From: Silurus meridionalis
Lineage: Eukaryota > Chordata > Actinopteri > Siluriformes > Siluridae
NCBI RefSeq assembly: GCF_014805685.1
Contig: NC_060899.1
Coordinates: forward strand, 13,916,954-13,980,953
Reading direction: 5' to 3'
DNA: 64,000 nt
The notes under the pieces were generated by a model that was not told where the DNA came from, made no database searches, and was given only the letters and a program-made list of their open reading frames with translations. Shown piece by piece: positions 1 to 12,600 of the stretch. Both the position numbers and the translations under genes were made by a program. Positions within the stretch are counted from its first letter, which is position 1, and each line of letters starts with the position of its first letter.

Positions 1-135
1 TTTGGACACTTGAGTACATTTTAAGGCAAAGACTTTTGTTCTTTTAATCAAATAAAATATTAAAGAGACAATTTTACTTCTACTGGAGTAACATTTTACC
101 TACTGTATCTCTATTTTTACTCAATTACATGGTGG
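1..135. repeat. hAT-like non-autonomous element fragment (acttttact/agtaa family)
   Basis: This AT-rich stretch has the layout 'ttttacttctactggagtaacatttt...tttactcaatt' (abbreviated). The same style recurs near 38337-38480 and 40845-40980. Such alternating TTTACT/AGTAA sequence is typical of a common teleost non-autonomous hAT-type repeat. No transposase coding is visible. The family assignment rests on recalled pattern, not on a database match. Confidence 0.35.
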
Positions 136-187
136 TTGCAAATGAATGAATTTAGTAAAGGGGTGGTGGACAAATCGATTGATAGAA

Positions 188-425
188 AGGATGGATGGCT
201 GGATGGATGGCTGGATGGATGGATGGATGGATGGATGGATGGATGGATGTAAGGATTTTTGCATGAATGGTTGGTTGTTTCTTTGATTTCTTAGGTTGAT
301 TGTATGGATGGATAGATGGATGGATAAATGGATGGATAAATGGATGGTTGTTTGGGTGGATCAGTGAATGAATAGAAAATGATAAGATTGATGTCCGGTA
401 GGTTGAATGTAATTGGAGCACATTT
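188..425. repeat. (GGAT)n microsatellite followed by GGTT-rich repeat, copy A
   Basis: A GGAT/TGGA tetranucleotide array occupies about 188-250, with a second short array about 304-348. The 245-425 part, with ggttggttgtttc, gattgtatgg and a run ending tgaatgtaattggagca, is clearly related to 55065-55258. The whole stretch is therefore a dispersed repeat and not only a simple microsatellite. Predicted peptides of repeated IHPS/HPFI type here are translation of the repeat and not a gene. Confidence 0.7.
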
Positions 426-484
426 TTGACTGCTTTGCTTAAAAGATTTTGATGAATTTATATCTTTGACGTTTCTCTCTACAG

Positions 485-616
485 GAGTGGAGAGCCCTTC
501 TCATGCCATCCGAGCAGATGCTGACCCCTCCGCCCATTCTGCCACCAGCATTGTGGTCACACTGGCAGACAAATACACCTATGACTGTCCTGTGGAAATC
601 CTCATCTACCCCAGTG
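485..616 (+). CDS. vwa5b1: vwa5b1 exon (first in window): region between VIT and VWA
   Basis: The acceptor is ctctctacag and the donor g|gtaggt. The exon opens two bases into a split Gly codon and ends one base into a Glu codon. It encodes VESPSHAIRAD through VEILIYPS. It continues a protein that begins left of the window. A second GT at 621 would add four bases and break the phase with the next exon. Confidence 0.9.
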
Positions 617-3600
617 GTAGGTACTATACAAGCAACCACAACTGTAGACATACCTATATGCAATTATAGTTTGCCAAGGTAGTAAGAATTAGAATATCAT
701 CCCGCACATGCTAATTATGAAATGTTTAAAGCTTTTGTGAAAGCTCATTTAAAGAAGAATTGTAAACAAAAAAAAGCTTGTCAGTGATATACAAAGATTT
801 CTCAGCTAAAGACTGGCAAAATAGGTTTTTTGTAACACAGGGAGGTCATGAATTTCTTGGTTTGTTATTGCATCCACAATCAAGGCATTCTTTCATTTGA
901 TGGTGTTTGGAAAGTACACTGTTGAATAGATGAATAAGTGGTTACTTGGTTGTATAGTGGCATAAAAATCTTTTGTTGCTCATGCGTCCTTGGTGCACAT
1001 TGCATTTCCTCCACCCTAAATAAACTACCTGAGGTAAACAGTTCAGTGAACATGACAGTTTGAATTGATCAATTCTGCAGACGAATCTTGAATGTCATTA
1101 ACAAAGGCGAGTGTACGGCATCAAGATCAACCAATGATCAACCAGTTCTCTAAAATAGATCAAAGGTGAATCTCATGAACCTTCCGTTAGCGATTGAGCA
1201 AAACAGAATTACAATTTCTGAAAATGTAGGAACAACCAGGAAATTAACAAACTTTAGTATAGTACAGTAAAAGTGTTAATCCTGTCCCGTCTTTTGCAAT
1301 CACTATCCAATTCATCCTTGTGTATATTCAATCATTGTAGTTTACATCAGGAAACACTGAAACCGTGCGCCGTCATACTGACAACATGACGGAACATTTT
1401 GACGATCTTGTTTGTAAACGATGACTTATGACTTCTGATGGCAATAAGATGTTCATTGACACAAATACTTACTTTTGAGAGATGAACAAAGGATAAATGG
1501 TCTGCAAATATTAAGTATGATTCGAGAAATGCTCCAAAGCAATGGAGAAAAACTGTTTGCACACATCTATTAAGAAAAGCCCCACACCTGACAAAGTATG
1601 TCAGTGCAAGAAATAAGCCATGAAGTCAAGAAAAATATTTGGGGAAAGGAATCGATGCATGTGTCAAGGATTGATGAATATACTGGCTAACTATTTCTAC
1701 ATAAGTAGTTTAGAAACAATGGGCCATTCATAGAGCTTTCTGTCTAGCCAACCTGGGGAAGGATTTTAGCTGCAGAGGAAAGCAAGAACCATTAAAAGAA
1801 TAAAAGAACTCTAGATGAGAACCTGAAAGGAACGTTCACGATCTTATTTTATTCCTGGTCATTACTGGGGTCTCCAGATGTGCAGGTATTTGAAGAATGG
1901 AGCTCCTTTAACAGTCCTAGTTTTCTGCAAGCTGTCAAAACATGTGTGAGGATCTTTTGGTGGACCATTAACCCCAAAGTGCAATGCAGCTGTGTGCATA
2001 GATTTTATTTAAACGTCTCTGTAATCTGCTGGCTGTGTAGCCACGCTGCTGGTTGCCTCCTGCAACTTAAAAAATGTAAACAAACACCACAAATTACTAT
2101 ATGGATCTCCTGAGTACCTGTAGATACATTTTCCAACTTTTTCCAATATATTTCCTGTATTTCCCTGCAGCTACCCAAACTAGACCATCAGAGTCTTTTA
2201 AAGAAAAATCAGCCTTAAGGCTTGCCCATATACCTCTTAATCCTCCCGCACACCCACACCAAGCGTGGGCTGTTATTAAATCAAAAATATTGAAACATCA
2301 TCCTCACCATCCTTCTTGTTAGATTCTTCTCAGTGTGGGCTGTGGGTTGAATGTTTTTGAGCAGCCTCGAGCAAGACGCTTGATTTTTCTGCTTTTCAGT
2401 TCTCCCCTCATTATGTTTTCTTCCCCCGGCACTTGCTCCTCTCGACCTCTATCTCTTGGGAAAAATCGATCTGGTGCACAATCATCTAACTAGCTGAGGC
2501 ACAGCTGAATTTGGTGGGCAGCTTTTATTTGTTCCAGTGGTTTCTTCAAGACTTCTGTTGAGGAGATGTGCTCGGGGGCAAGTAGATGCTCATATCAAGG
2601 TCTCATTTTTTTTTTTTTTACATTTCAGAATAATGAGTTCTACAGTGTTTCAACTGAATTATAATGTTTTAATATGGCTTCTTGGGGAAGCAATTATGTC
2701 TATGCTAGCTTCTAAGGTAGACAATCCTATTCTAGACATAAACATAGAAAGTAAACAAGTGATTTCTATCCATTGTTACTGCAAATCTCAGTTGCGCATG
2801 GGCTACGGAGGGCCAGCAACAAAGCAATCTGTTCACTGATCCCATTGCCACCTTAACATATGTTAGCAGTGCTAATAATGGTGCTAATATATCATGACAT
2901 GCTGACACTCATGCTGTAGTTGCCCGGGGAATTGTATCAGTGTCACAAAATATATTACTCCACTGAACTGAAAAGATTTTCAGTGGTGAGGTCATGCAGG
3001 CCTTGACATCATGGGTACTGTGTTGTGCTGGCACTCAATACAGAATTCGACCTTGACTGTAGATGTGCACTGGTTGTTGGTATTTAAAATGTTTATTTAG
3101 ACAGAATAGAGAAGACATTTTCAGGGTGAGTGAACGGATTAGATTTTTTTAACACAATGTGTTTGAATAATGGATTGGAGTAGTTCTCCGTATCATATAG
3201 TCACCTATTGAATAGACCATAGTTCTCCAATTCCACTACTCGAGCGCCTTAATTTGGTCATTATTCTGATCTAATAAAACGAATAAACCCATAATTAACT
3301 TGGAGACACCTGATATCCTTTTACAAGTCACTCAACAGTCCTAGACTTTAACCCTTCAAAGAAAGAATAGAACGGTGCTTTATATTTTACATTAGTGAAA
3401 TTCTTTCTTCGCATATCTCAGTGATGTTAGGAGCTGGGTTCAGCGCAGAGTCAGCGACCCTGGAGCACTAAGGGTTAAGGGCCATGCTCAGGGGCCCCAG
3501 GAGTGGCAGCTTGACGATACCGGGGCTTGAACCCCAACCATCCGATCAGTAACCCAGAGCCTTAACCACTGAGCTTTCACTTTCCCCCTAAAACTGTATA

Positions 3601-6600
3601 GGATGGAAAAACCCAGTATAGACAGCGTTGAACAAGTATGTAATGAAGAGGCTCCTGAGAATTACGTTCTCACTTCTTGTACCTTTAGCATCTATTTAAC
3701 TCATTATTTTATTAAGAGCTTTAAGGAGGCGGATTAATGCAGCTCTGAAGTCCACTTTCCTTTCCTCTTCCGTCTCCAGAGCCACACTTACCTCATGTGC
3801 TTATCGAGGATGGAGACATGACGCTGGAAGAATACGACGAACATCTGAAAGGGAGGAGCGACTACATCAAGGCCATCAAGAAGGACTCAAGCAACGAAAA
3901 GAAAGTGAGAAAGAAACAACAAGGCTGATAACCACAAAATGATTTAAGGAAGGAACAAGCACTTTTAGTTATTTAGTACCAATTGCCTGTGTTAACACTG
4001 AAGCAAGAATGCTGCAAAGACTTGCATGGAGGCAGGTTCAATTAGATCCTTAAGTGACCGCTGCTCCTCAACAGGAGGCTGAGAACATTCAGCCGTAAAA
4101 ATGATCGCAGTGAAAAGGGGGTTTCTATGGAAACTATTAGGGTCTTCGATGGAGTGTACATGGTGTTTCGAACTACACGGCAGCAAAACAAGTATACTAC
4201 AAGCATCCTCCTCTCATTATGTTTACACCAACAATAACAAACCTTGAAACTACCATTGAATACTATGAAAGAAAAAAAAATTATATATGCATATATATTT
4301 TATTTTATATATATATATGAAATGTATCAACACAAATGTTAATTTCACGTCTTCAGTGTAAAACTGCAATTCGCAGCGTTTTGAGATTCATTAACGCATT
4401 TAGTGCATCGAACCTCGCACACATTGACTTAATAGAATTTCATTGCAAGCTTCAGCTTAATACGGTACTAAGGGTGTAGGCTGCTGAAGGGATAATTACT
4501 ACATGTTTGCTCAGAGCAGTCTGGATTATTAACTCGACCCGTCCTTATTTTGAGAATCTTTTTACCATCTGTTGCACACACAATTACAAATATTAGGATC
4601 ATGTCATCAAAAATTGTTTAATTAAACAAGCCCCAACAGATCTATGCTTTATTGCTCCTGATCTTCTGCTCGTTCCATGCTCTACGTAGGTGGATATCAT
4701 CCATAAAAGGCTACATAAAGACATTCTTCATAACCCTGTTGTTATGCTTAACTTCTGCCCTGACCTGCGGTCCATGACCTCTGACCTGCGCAGGGTGCAA
4801 GGCGAGTTTATCTTCCTTATTGACCGCAGCGGGAGTATGAGTGGCATCAACATCAGCCGGGTTAAGGTAAAGTAAATGTGTCTGATTTCTTTATACAGTA
4901 TATAATACACTAATATGGACAGTATGGGGACACCTGACACAATAGTTCAGGACACCTGGTAGCAAGTTTCTGTTTATCTTTATCCAGGAAACCTGAACTT
5001 ATCCCAGTATTGGTTGGACACTGACTGCATCCCAGGCCTCCTCATTTAAGCTACATCAGCATCTGACTTTACTAACAAATGAATGGAACATCTAGTGGAT
5101 CTTTCAGTGCATCTTCCTGGAAGAGTGAAGGCTATTATAACAGGAAATGGGGACTAAATGTGGAATGGGATGTTCAAAAAGCACATACCAATCCTATGGT
5201 CAGGTGTCCCAAAATGTTTGTCCATAGAGTGTATGATGGAATACAAAATATTAAATGCGTAAAAGTAATTTTCAAGGTTAGATAACAGCTATACACGGGC
5301 ATAGTTCATATTCGAGTTCATATAAGTTCTTGCTGGTAATGACATGGTCAACCACTTACAAAGGGAAAGGGAATAACACTGATTACAATTTAATAAGGAT
5401 TGGTAGAGTTGGGAGGTGGGAGCTTAGGGGTCATTGCTCTGGTTTACTGATCAGAAGGTCAGGGTTTAAGCCCTGGTATCGCCAAGCTGCCATTCATGGG
5501 GATCTTAAGTAAGACCCTTAATGCTCCAGGGACGCTGTAACATGGCTGATCCTGTACTCTGACCTCGAGAAAGAATTTCACTGATCTGTAAAGTATATTG
5601 TGACAACTATAAAGCACTTTTCTTTTCTTTATTACAATGGAATCTGTCAAAAGGGTGGGATATATTGGTGAACAGTTAGTTGTAATAGCTAGATAACTGG
5701 AACAGGGAATGTCCAAAACAAAAGGACCTGCAGAGTGTTCCCAATACATTTGAAACAATTAAGCGAATTTTGTCCATAATATTATCTGTGTTTACTGAAG
5801 TATTCCTTTATCATATCTTCAGTGTCTCCTGAGTCTTTAAATATCATCATGGGCCTGAAAAGATAACACAAGCACATGACTATTTCACTTAGCATTCTGC
5901 CTGGCTGTTTAGAAGCCGTAAAAAAGTAGTGTGGCGTAAAAAGGGCAGTAGGTGATATATGAGATGGCGTTGGTCGTCTCATGGCGCGAGCAGCATGAAT
6001 GATTATGACTGAGGCTTTGGCGAAGGGAGCAAATGTTAACCGTGTGCCAGAGCGTGTGAGGTTGGGGCGTGTGTGACGCACGATGCAGAGATGACTCATT
6101 CTGCGTTTGAATGAGGATGGTCCTTTTCTTCCGTCGCACAAGCTGCCTAGGGATCGGGTCACTCTACCGAGACCGGATCCGGAGAATAATATGCAAAAAA
6201 AAAAAAAAGAAATGCACAAAAGCTGTCACATGATGACAAGCTGACACTTTCAGTCAAAAAGAAGGAAATTGCTAGAAAGGTGGACAGCATGGAAGGAGAA
6301 ATCTAGCTTATAATTAACACATTTACACACAGGTCATCAATCAGTACATGGTTTGTATCTGATACTATTGGCTGAAAAATATGGAAGAAAAATCTGCCTC
6401 AAGTTTTTCATGCAGCATCCAGGTCTCCATAAAGACTATGGTTTGGGAGCCAAGATGATTTATTGTGAATCTTAGAAGTGATGCAGATGATGATCATCAA
6501 TATATGGAGGATACACAATAGATCGTATATAAAGATGCTATTTATAGAAAAAAAACTAAAACAAAACAGGACTAAATAATCTGGATAAATGTTTCTTTTT

Positions 6601-9600
6601 TCTCTTTTTATAAACCCATTTATTATATTGGTTAAATATTCAGAAAGCTTCATTTGCACAACATTGAAAACCCTTTGAAGAAAATGTGATTATTTCTGTG
6701 TGAAATGTTTTTGTGTACAAAAGCTAGTGTAAAAATGAGTTCTGTGTAAAAAAGCTTTTTCACTTTTTAGTTTTTTTTTTTAGCTAAAAAACATTTACTG
6801 TGTAAATTGCATTTACTGTGATGTAAATATTATACTGGTCAAACATTGTCCTTTACTTGCATTATAAACTCCCCAGAAAATGTTGAATGGATTTTTTTGG
6901 TTCATGTATTCATGCATTTCTCACACCTAGAAAAACATTTAACATACTAAAATATAAAGTTACCATTTCTATATAATTCTGTATTGAGATATAAAGAATA
7001 GCTCTTGACTGACAGCTTTGACCTTTCCTCGTTTCGTCCTCTGTCCTTTTCATTTCCTACCTGTCTCTTTTGAGCGTCCATACCGTCCTCTTTCCCTTTC
7101 TCTCTCAGCGATCGCTCATTCATGGTGTTTGTGTTGCCAGGACGCCATGGTGGTGATTCTGAAAAGCCTTTTCCCTGCCTGCCTGTTCAATATTATCGGC
7201 TTCGGCTCCACGTTCAAACCGCTGTTTGGCACCAGTCAGAGTTATGATGAGGTACAGCACTGATCACGGTCACTTAAATATAATTATTTTGTGTAAACAG
7301 TTGGATTTTTGCATTACTAACATGTCTCGTTTTTCAGCGTTAACAATGTTGGTATTTTTGCTCCTAAAGTACACTTTATTCAACAACATTTTAAGACACC
7401 TGGCCATAAGATTTGTATGTGTTCTTTGAACATCCTATTCCACATTTAGTCCTCATTTGCGCTTATAATATCCTTCACTCTTCATGGAAGATGTTCCATT
7501 AAATTTTGGAGTGTGTTTGTGGAGATTTGTGGAGATTCATTCATCCAAAAGGTGTTTAGTAGGGTTTAAGTCAGAGCTCAATAGCAGAATATTTTCCACT
7601 CCAACCCATGTAAAGCATATCAAAAAAACTTGTGCTAATATTTTTGGGAAGAATCACACACACCTGGGAAAATCAGATGTCCAATACTTTTTGTTTTTAC
7701 ACGAGCCATACATGCTACTTGTTTAAATTCTCATAGTGTGGCCAAACTCCATTTTCTAAAATACTTACCATTATAAAATGATTCATGCATTCATTAAAAT
7801 ATGCATTAGGCATGCATAAGCATTAACACTCTGTGCTGCTCTCTTAATGCTGCTATCTGTACTCATATTTGTATCTGTTTAGGGCTCTGAATATTCTTTT
7901 CTACAGCTGTATTTTGAACATTAAGTAACCACGGGCTAATCAGAAAGCTGCAGAAACGCCCCGTCCAGAAATGCTGGCGACACTGAGGAAAAACATCAAG
8001 GTGTAGGAAATCTGGCTTAAAAAAATTCCTCAACCTCAGCTACATCCCTCGATTCGAAATTCTAGCTCAACCAAGAGATGTGCGCAGTGTTATACATACC
8101 TGTCCTCTATTTATTCGAACGAATTTAATTCTCCACAAAAAATAAAAACTGCAGACTAACCACAAACCTGATCAGACAGTTGCTATGGATGAATAAATGA
8201 ATGCTGTTAAAGAGCATTGGCTTTCCTTGACCTTTAAACTTGAAGCATCTTAACCCTTTATCCCTATCCTGATGACCTTCTCATGGTGGAAAACCTCCTG
8301 ATTGGCTGCAAATTTCTAATATTGAGAGCTCCGTGTGCCGAAAACTTAACTGTCTTACACAATCATACTTCTGATAATAGATGTTTGTGTAAATCTATTG
8401 CTTTGTAGGGTTCAGTTTTGTGTATTCAATCTGTTGATTCTGTGCAGTTTATTGTAGTCGAATTTGACCCTGACAAAACACTTTACCACGTCGCAGGAAA
8501 GCTTAAGTACGGCGTGTGAATATCTGAAGAAGACCCAGGCTGACATGGGTGGCACCAACATCCTGGCGCCGCTGACCTGGATCCTGAGGCAACCAGTGCG
8601 ACGTGGACATCCTCGCCTGCTCTTCCTCCTCACCGACGGAGCCGTCAGTAACACGGGCAAGGTCATCGAGCTGATCCGCAGTCACGCGCGATTCCTCAGG
8701 TAAGAGAGAACAACAAGACTGTAGCTACACTATAAACTATAGAACGCTGATATCCAGTAAAACGTCAGAATGATCACTCTGGAAAAAATTTACTTTGAAA
8801 GTCATTGATGCTACACTAGTTTCCCAACAGTTACACATTTTTATTCTCAGTGTGAGATGGTACACTTTCATTGAGTAAAAGTTGCTTTTTAGCCTGTGGA
8901 ATAGCTGTGAAACGATTTTTTCCATCAAAGGCCATTTTTTTATTCTTTTTTATTAATCACTTGCACTTTATGGTACTGATGAACTCACAAAGTTCTCTGT
9001 TCTGACTATTACAAAGCTGACACTGGAGACTCCTTCCTTAAATGCTCCCCAAATAAGCACTTATATATTTATGCTGTTACTATAGCAATGGTACTGTATT
9101 AGAAGGACCATATTCTCTCTTTCCAAGACCATATTAATACTGACAATTGACCAGCATCTTCCAACCAGTCAGAATTGAAAATCCAACAATGCCATGAGTT
9201 ACAGAAGTCCTAAGAAGCCATGCTTTATAATATATATTTTTTTTCCTGTTTTCTCGTGATCACGACTTAATTTTCCTGTGATCTCGACATAGCAAGAGTT
9301 GTTTTCTTGTGATCACAACATCATTTTCTCGCCAAAAATAAGGCTGTTTTCTCGTGATCTTGAAATACCAAGTTGTTTTCTCGTTATCACGACTTAATTT
9401 TGTCGCAATATAATTGTTTTGCGACTGAATATCGCTCAAATGTTCTGGTGTATATCATGGAGTACGTGTTGGTGTCAAACCTGACTGTCTCCTTCTCAAG
9501 TGTCGGACACTTATGTTTAAGTTGTCATTTACCGACCGACACTGAGTTATTACAGTTTGATCGAGTCCCTGATCAAAGTAAATGTGAATGCGATCATCCA

Positions 9601-12600
9601 TGATGCTGCGATGATGCTGCCTCCAGAACGTTCTTTTATGTTGAATACAAAGAAATTAAGTACTGTTAATGAGGAAGCAATGTTTGTTATGTCAGGATCG
9701 TGAGAAAATTAAGTCGTGATCATGAGAAAACAATGGAAAATATATAATGTATGGCACCTTAATGTATAGGACTTCCTTAATGGTTTAATATTGATCAAGC
9801 AAACAGCGTTTTCTTTCATTCTTCTGAATGCAAACAAACAATGTTTGGTTGTAAAAATGCTCGTTGTTCTATTTTGATGGCAAAATGGCAAATAGACATA
9901 AAAAACAAGCGAACATAATGCAGGTGGTGAGATTTGTTGCTGTGCATGTGTAATGGCATACGACTTCAATGGACTTTAGACTGAACTAAACAGGATGTTG
10001 TTTTTTTTTAAATCATGTGGTTCATTTACTGACAGCATAAAGGTCACAGTAAGTCAATGATACACAACACCCAGTCTACTGTTGAATGCAATTTTCCATT
10101 CACATTTTGTTCACCTCCGAAGATCAGAAGGCTTCCAATCGTAATCACAATTCTGAAATAAATAAAGGGGAAAAAACAGCACCTGCACAAAGAGCGACGC
10201 TTTGCCTTCTAAAGAACGAACCCCATGCCGTGATTTCATTAGACACACAGTCTGCCCAGACCTCCGAGGCATATGGAATTGTCCTTGCTTTGCATCAGCC
10301 ACCAAGTAAACCCTGCATAATGAGCAAAGAGTCATGAATCTCTGACTGCAACTATGATAAATCTTGGCGGGAGTCTCTGACAAAACTAAAGGTCGAGCTG
10401 GAGTTCTTAATCACTTTATATGGTTTCCCTTCATCTCATATGCATGAGCAACCTGGAATACATCAAAGCCTTGACATTAACCGTGAAAGCAAATGAGAAC
10501 CCTGATATGTAGATCAGTAATAAAACTGTTTATTTTTCTGTAAATATGTATTACACCAGAATTTTTTCTCGCTCAAGATAATCCATACAGGCTATATGTC
10601 AAAACAAGATCAATTATACTGTATAGACATAAGTTTGTGGACATCTAACTATAAGATTTTATGTGCTTTATGAACTTTTTGCTCTTATAATAACCTCCAC
10701 TGTTCTAGGAAGCCGTTCCACAGAATCTTTTATTACTTTTTCCACCTCTGCTTACCAACATCAGAATGTATTCATTGATAGAAATTTCAAAGTGCTTTTG
10801 GAAAAGGGTGTCACATAGCAGATTTGACACTTTTGCAGATGCTACACTTTCGGCATCGGTCGAGGGGCTTGCAGGCGGCTCATCCAGGGCGTGGCAACCG
10901 TTTCCAGAGGTGCTGCTGAGTTCCTGGCAGAAGGAGAACGACTTCAGCCGAAGGTTTTTATATACGCTAACATGTATTTCCTGCACTAAAATGTCACGGC
11001 CTTCCAATTAAAGCACAGAAATCAATTTTTGCAGCGTGCTTTACAAGCACAGGCAATTAACAATTGGTTCTGCTCAGTTGGAAACATCAGAATCAGAAGA
11101 AGGATCCGTGGTTTAAGTAAAAATAAATAAAACCGTTTCATTCACTTGCTTTGTCTGAGATTTTTTTAGAGCACAATAATCACAGTCTTACCTTTTTAAT
11201 TCTTAATAATTGCGCGTCATGTAACATTTTGCAGATGATTAAATGCCTGAAGAAATCCATGGCTCCTGTTCTGAGTGACATATCCATCGAATGGCTCTAT
11301 CCTGAGACTAAGGAGGTGCTTCTGTCTCCAGTGGGAACCACATGCCTGTTTCCTGGTGACCGCTTGATTGGATACAGTGTCGTCTGCGACACCACACGCT
11401 ACCACTCCAACCCCAAATCTGTGAGTCAACTTCGCAATATTTCTATTTATGATACACCACATCCATGTTGAATATTCAAACGAATGAGAAGGTATTGATT
11501 TATTTTCCATAAAAGAAGCTCTGATTGTAGTTTAGTCTATATATTAAATCACAGGTTTCTGACACTACATTTATAGGAGTAATGTTGCTATAGTAACAGC
11601 TCATTCTCAGGGACCTTCAGTATAGGAAGTGTACATGATGTAAGGCTAATGATAAAAAGCGCTAAACAGAGTATAATGGTGACAAATATAGTGATTGTTT
11701 TCTGTAAAAAGATATTTACCACACTTTTGAAAGAAGTCTCTGGTGTCTCCAGTGTCAGTGCTTTGTAATAGGGAGTGGGTTTTCCACCAAAGAAGAGTCT
11801 TTGATATAGTTGTGTACAAGTATGAATGCATATATGATACGTGATATACCGAATAAATATGGGTGGAATATACAGTGGTGCAATTGTAAAAGTGAGTTAT
11901 TAATGGTGCAAAAATGCGTAGTAGATTTTTTTCTTGTTTTGTTGACATTGTATGATGATCAGCTGTTCAGTGCAGTAACAGCCACAGGAAAAAAGCTATT
12001 CTTCAGTCTGTTTGTGCGGCTCTGAGGCACCAGTAGCGTCTGCCCAATAGGATCAGGATAAATAGGGCAGAATAAAGTACCGTGGAAATACTCGGTTGTC
12101 CTCGGTCCTCGGTTGGCCTTGGTCCTCGGTTTTTCATGACAGGGGTGAGTGTGATAGGATGAAAGTCACTAAGTTTTGCAGCCAAATGCTTTGGCACTGG
12201 CACGATGGTAGCAGACTTGAAGCGGATGGGACAGTTGCCGGGGCCAAGGACAGATTGAAGATGTCTGTGAAGACCTCAGCCAGCTGCTCCGCACATGCTC
12301 GGAGAACACGGCCATGGATGCCATTAGGGCCGGCTGCTTTCCGTGCATTTATTCTGCCCAGGGTAGCACACACTTCAGAGGTGGAGCGTGTGAGTGGCTG
12401 CTCACCTGGTAATAGATTTTACCTTTTGAAAACAAGCATAGAGGAGGTTGAGCTCGATGGGGAGTGAAGCAGAACTGGTTGGAGGTTGGTTAACTAATTT
12501 AACAAAATCTCTGTACCACTTCAATGCTACTATGGCTCCAATTGTTTATAAGGCAATGCATTCATTTAGAACAATGAGTCTCGAATATATGCAAATATAT

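Larger units (their letters stand above)
8700..10838 (+). other. vwa5b1 intron with inverted-repeat element and Tc1 remnant
   Basis: About 2.1 kb. It holds the inverted-repeat element near 9215-9760 and a Tc1-like terminus at 10618-10735. The remainder shows no coding signal. Confidence 0.7.

Noticed and set aside
152..421. 89-codon reverse-strand ORF made of repeated IHPS/HPFI units
   Set aside because: It is the translation of the GGAT/TGGA tandem repeat; no non-repeat domain.
5782..6219. 145-codon reverse-strand ORF inside a vwa5b1 intron
   Set aside because: No recognisable domain, overlapping chance frames on the same strand, low-complexity start. Likely chance.
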